From: Falsochrobactrum shanghaiense
GTDB taxonomy: Bacteria; Pseudomonadota; Alphaproteobacteria; Rhizobiales; Rhizobiaceae
Assembly: GCF_003149535.1 (NCBI RefSeq)
Contig: NZ_QGDB01000002.1
Coordinates: forward strand, 682,001-746,000
Reading direction: 5' to 3'
DNA: 64,000 nt
Below, one piece after another: positions 61,540 to 64,000 of this stretch (position 1 is the first letter of the stretch; each line of letters opens with the position of its first letter). The translations under genes were made by a program, and so were the position numbers. The notes under the pieces were generated by a model. It ran no database searches. It was not told the DNA's origin and saw only the letters and a program-made list of their open reading frames with translations.

Positions 61540-62675
61540 AGGGCAACTGGTTTTCGTTTGCGCGCCTTGGCGCCATGCTGCGCAAGGAATTCATCCAGAT
61601 GCGGCGTGACCGCATTACTTTCGCCATGATGCTCGTCGTGCCGCTGATGCAATTGCTCCTGTTCGGCTTTGCCATCAACAATGATCCCAAACACCTGCCC
61701 AGTGCCTTGGTTGCAACCAGCAGCGATCACTATACGCGCGCCGTGGTTTCCGCACTGGAAGCGACGGGATATTACCGTTTCGACCATGTGGTTCGCAGTG
61801 CCGCAGAAGCCGAAGCGCTTATTGCCAGCGGGGCGGTGTCGTTCGTCGTAACCATTCCTTCCGACTTTGCCCGGCGCGTTGATGCCGGCGACAGACCGCA
61901 GATACTCATCGAAGCCGATGCCACCGATCCGTCGGTCGCAAGCGGAGCGATTTCAACGCTGGGAACGCTCGCCAATCAGGCGCTGCTGCGCGAACAGGGC
62001 AGGCAGGCGGAGGCGCGCGATGCCGCGCAGAGCCAGTTGGAGGTGGTTGTGCATCGCCGCTATAATCCCGAAGGCATTTCGCAATATAATATCGTGCCGG
62101 GGCTATTGGGCGTGATCTTGCAGATGACCATGGTGATGATGACCGCCATGGCGCTCACCCGCGAGGTCGAACGTGGCACCATGGAAAACCTGCTGGCCAT
62201 GCCTGCCAGCCCCATTGAAATCATGCTGGGCAAGGTCTTGCCGTTTCTGGTGGTCGGTGCTGTGCAGGTCGTGGTCGTCCTCGTCGCGGCAAGACTTTTG
62301 TTTTCCATCCCCTTTGCCGGGTCGCTGACACTGCTTTTAAGCTGTGTGCTGATCTTCGTGCTGTCTCTGGTGCTGCTTGGCTACACGATCTCGACGGCTT
62401 CAAGAACGCAGATGCAGGCCATGCAGCTCACCTTCTTCTTCTTCCTGCCTTCGCTGATGCTCTCAGGCTTCATGTTTCCATTTTTGGGAATGCCCGTCTG
62501 GGCGCAATTGCTGGGCGAGATATTCCCGCTCACCCACTTTTTGCGTATTGTCCGCGCGGTCATGCTCAAAGGAGCCGGGTTTTCCGACATAAGTTCCGAG
62601 ATAAATGCCCTTATCCTGTTCGTGCTGCTCTTTGCGGGGCTGGCGCTTTTGCGGTTCCGCCGCACACTTGATTAA
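61536..62675 (+). CDS. ABC-2 type permease (YbhS/YbhR-like)
   Basis: The 379-aa permease has one N-terminal helix, a periplasmic domain and five C-terminal helices, with KEFIQMRRDRITFAM at the start. Here one permease is present, where E. coli has YbhS and YbhR, so a homodimer is likely. ATGA overlap with the ATPase gene. Confidence 0.92.
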   Translation: MKGNWFSFARLGAMLRKEFIQMRRDRITFAMMLVVPLMQLLLFGFAINNDPKHLPSALVATSSDHYTRAVVSALEATGYYRFDHVVRSAAEAEALIASGAVSFVVTIPSDFARRVDAGDRPQILIEADATDPSVASGAISTLGTLANQALLREQGRQAEARDAAQSQLEVVVHRRYNPEGISQYNIVPGLLGVILQMTMVMMTAMALTREVERGTMENLLAMPASPIEIMLGKVLPFLVVGAVQVVVVLVAARLLFSIPFAGSLTLLLSCVLIFVLSLVLLGYTISTASRTQMQAMQLTFFFFLPSLMLSGFMFPFLGMPVWAQLLGEIFPLTHFLRIVRAVMLKGAGFSDISSEINALILFVLLFAGLALLRFRRTLD

Positions 62676-62692
62676 TACCCGTTCTACAGAAC

Positions 62693-63115
62693 TTAGGCCA
62701 TTGTCGAGGGTGATCGGCGCTTGAGCCATTTGCGCCAGATATGGATTTCACTTCTGCGACGCAACCGGCGCACGCGATGCGAATCGTGAGACAATATGAT
62801 CAGCCCAAGCGGCAGCATCCAGAAGCCCAGCACGGGAAGGAACCCCAAGGTGCCCCCGACGATAAGCGAACTGCCCAGTGTTCTCCGCATCACTATGGAT
62901 TGCGGCAGAGGGATTCGTCTTCCGAGAATCACTATGACGTGTTTGTGTGGTTTGGAGGTGTATTCGTCGTTCACCGGAGCGTTCTCAGCTATTGCAACAC
63001 AGGTTTCCCTGTTGAAATGTATCAGAGAACGCAAGGTTTCACGAATGGAATATAAAAAGTACAAAAAAAACAATTTAGCCCTTTGCAAAAGCGAAACCCT
63101 TTTGCTATACGCCAT
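62693..63115 (-). CDS. small conserved membrane protein (140 aa)
   Basis: A basic N-terminus is followed by RRIPLPQSIVMRRTLGSSLIVGGTLGFLPVLGFWMLPLGLIILS, two hydrophobic helices with a proline-rich turn, and a strongly basic C-terminus. The plan resembles PGPGW-type small membrane proteins. The start is uncertain; it may be at a later Met. Convergent with the ABC operon. Confidence 0.7.
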   Translation of the reverse strand: MAYSKRVSLLQRAKLFFLYFLYSIRETLRSLIHFNRETCVAIAENAPVNDEYTSKPHKHVIVILGRRIPLPQSIVMRRTLGSSLIVGGTLGFLPVLGFWMLPLGLIILSHDSHRVRRLRRRSEIHIWRKWLKRRSPSTMA

Positions 63116-63140
63116 CTCGCTGACGCAACGAGCGCCTATT

Positions 63141-63214
63141 CCCCGGTAGCTCAGCGGTAGAGCAACCGGCTGTTAACCGGTTGGTCGCTGGTTCGAATCC
63201 GGCCCGGGGAGCCA
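63141..63214 (+). tRNA. tRNA-Asn (GTT)
   Basis: Acceptor TCCCCGG/CCGGGGA, anticodon stem ACCGG/CCGGT around CTGTTAA and the T-arm with TTCGAAT are clear. Discriminator G, CCA encoded. Confidence 0.96.
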
Positions 63215-63383
63215 CTTCACTTTTCCAATAAAGTTCGCCGCTCAATTATTTCATTAAAGCAATATCTTGGCACGCAGTGGCGGATTTATCTGCTGGCAGC
63301 ATTCAGTCGCATCCGCAGAAGCAGAGCAAATGAACTGCTCTGCCTGCCTTTCGATATGACAGTGGGTCGGCCCCCTCACATGG

Positions 63384-63467
63384 TCAGGATAAATAACCCA
63401 TCAGCCATAGGATAATGATAATTGGAATGGGGATGCCAATCAGCCAGAGAAGACCGCCTTTGAACAT
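63384..63467 (-). CDS. 27-residue membrane peptide
   Basis: The product MFKGGLLWLIGIPIPIIIIL plus seven residues ending GYLS is one hydrophobic helix. GGAGAAAATA precedes the ATG. The start MFK..LWLIG.PIPIII is a pattern I recognise from tiny conserved peptides in many proteobacterial genomes, of unknown role. Confidence 0.72.
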   Translation of the reverse strand: MFKGGLLWLIGIPIPIIIILWLMGYLS

Positions 63468-63504
63468 TATTTTCTCCATCGTGTGTGTCCGGATATTCAA
63501 CGGA

Positions 63505-64000
63505 TCAACGCTGCGATGGTTCCTGAAAAACATTCACTGATATGCGTGAAGCTGCCGTTTCAAGTGCATGCCATAAGGTGCCAGCAGCGGAGCGCATGCC
63601 CAGGATAGCAAGGCGATCAGGTGCGCGGCGGATCACGAAGACGCTTAAATGCTCAAGATTGGTCCGTGTGGCCGAACCTGCCCCAAAGCGTGACGTATCG
63701 ATATTCACCAGCTTCGCCATGAGAGCGGTGATTGGCGCCTCGCCGCTTGCGGAATGGATTTCGAAAGCAACGAAACCATCCGTTTGCTCGGTCACGGAAC
63801 AACCCGGACAGATTGCCGACACCTCAGCTGCGAAATCACTTTCGGCACGCCCCTCGGCTTCGATCAGCCATTGATGAGGTGCCATCCATAGCGCCGCAGC
63901 GCGGTCATTGCCTGTCCAAAGGCCCGGTCCGGGCAGATCGAGGCCAAAGGGTGCGGGCTGTATGCTATCGCGGCGCAATGCGAGCGAAGCCAGGGCAAGG
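63505..64000 (-). CDS. soxG: sarcosine oxidase gamma subunit (5' end outside window)
   Basis: The frame fits SoxG: SIQPAPFGLDLPGPGLWTGND, WMAPHQWLIEA, and RTNLEHLSVFVIRR...ILGMRSAAGTLWHAL. It stays open to the window edge, so the N-terminus lies beyond 64000. In the SoxBDAG complex the gamma subunit belongs to heterotetrameric sarcosine oxidase, linked to one-carbon metabolism. Confidence 0.87.
   Translation of the reverse strand, partial: LALASLALRRDSIQPAPFGLDLPGPGLWTGNDRAAALWMAPHQWLIEAEGRAESDFAAEVSAICPGCSVTEQTDGFVAFEIHSASGEAPITALMAKLVNIDTSRFGAGSATRTNLEHLSVFVIRRAPDRLAILGMRSAAGTLWHALETAASRISVNVFQEPSQR

Overview
The window joins two kinds of DNA. Bases 1 to about 31,650 are the early, replicative and lysogeny part of a temperate phage genome. 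Bases 31,650 to 64,000 are ordinary alphaproteobacterial chromosome. Several host genes point to the genus Brucella in the broad sense (including former Ochrobactrum): a PdhS-type cell-cycle histidine kinase, a LOV/HWE kinase, a BA14K-family protein, a tRNA-His with A73 and no G-1, and short palindromic repeats starting TAGAGC. The species cannot be fixed from sequence reading alone.

Prophage. A tyrosine integrase (30,143-31,498) sits beside the 3' end of tRNA-His (31,653-31,729), the likely attachment gene. The far prophage end and all virion genes lie left of base 1. An S24-type CI repressor (24,333) and three related operator sites (24,261-24,329) form the switch. A leftward promoter with an operator in its spacer drives about 24 kb of minus-strand genes. 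In order these are a 17-codon ORF, two ParB-fold proteins, small basic and membrane proteins, a Sak4-like ATPase, a DUF669 protein, a Pol-beta-type nucleotidyltransferase, a sliding clamp, a PD-(D/E)XK nuclease, a RadD-like helicase, RtcB, a Gp157-like protein, two adenine-methylase-like proteins, a primase-polymerase/ATPase, a VRR-NUC nuclease and two tRNAs. Four genes look like morons: a lipocalin (Blc), a DUF892 ferritin-like protein, a small zinc-ribbon membrane protein and a lone plus-strand membrane protein at 13,260. Rightward from CI runs a densely overlapping set of small genes, including a winged-helix protein, an XRE protein and a SpoT-like HD hydrolase.

Two phage-wide patterns are the most unusual things here. 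The motif AACACGAGGAG precedes about a dozen starts on both strands, often with a small hairpin just upstream. The tetrapeptide Ala-Asn-Asp-Asn, the first residues of alphaproteobacterial ssrA tags, occurs in many unrelated phage proteins and usually near the C-terminus.

Chromosome. After tRNA-His come pdhS and an AsmA-like gene, then potFGHI (putrescine uptake). Next are an ScfR/RamB-type regulator divergent from aceA (isocitrate lyase), and puuA-like and puuB-like genes for gamma-glutamylputrescine catabolism. Then follow parE, a DMT transporter, lipB, a LOV histidine kinase, a BA14K protein, tRNA-Lys, another DMT transporter and a DUF922 protease. A three-gene SnoaL/GNAT/nitrilase operon is next, followed by a CecR-like TetR regulator with an HlyD/ABC export operon, tRNA-Asn, a 27-residue membrane peptide and the start of soxG. 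Uptake (potFGHI), glutamylation and oxidation (puuAB) could feed putrescine carbon to the TCA cycle beside the glyoxylate-shunt enzyme AceA.
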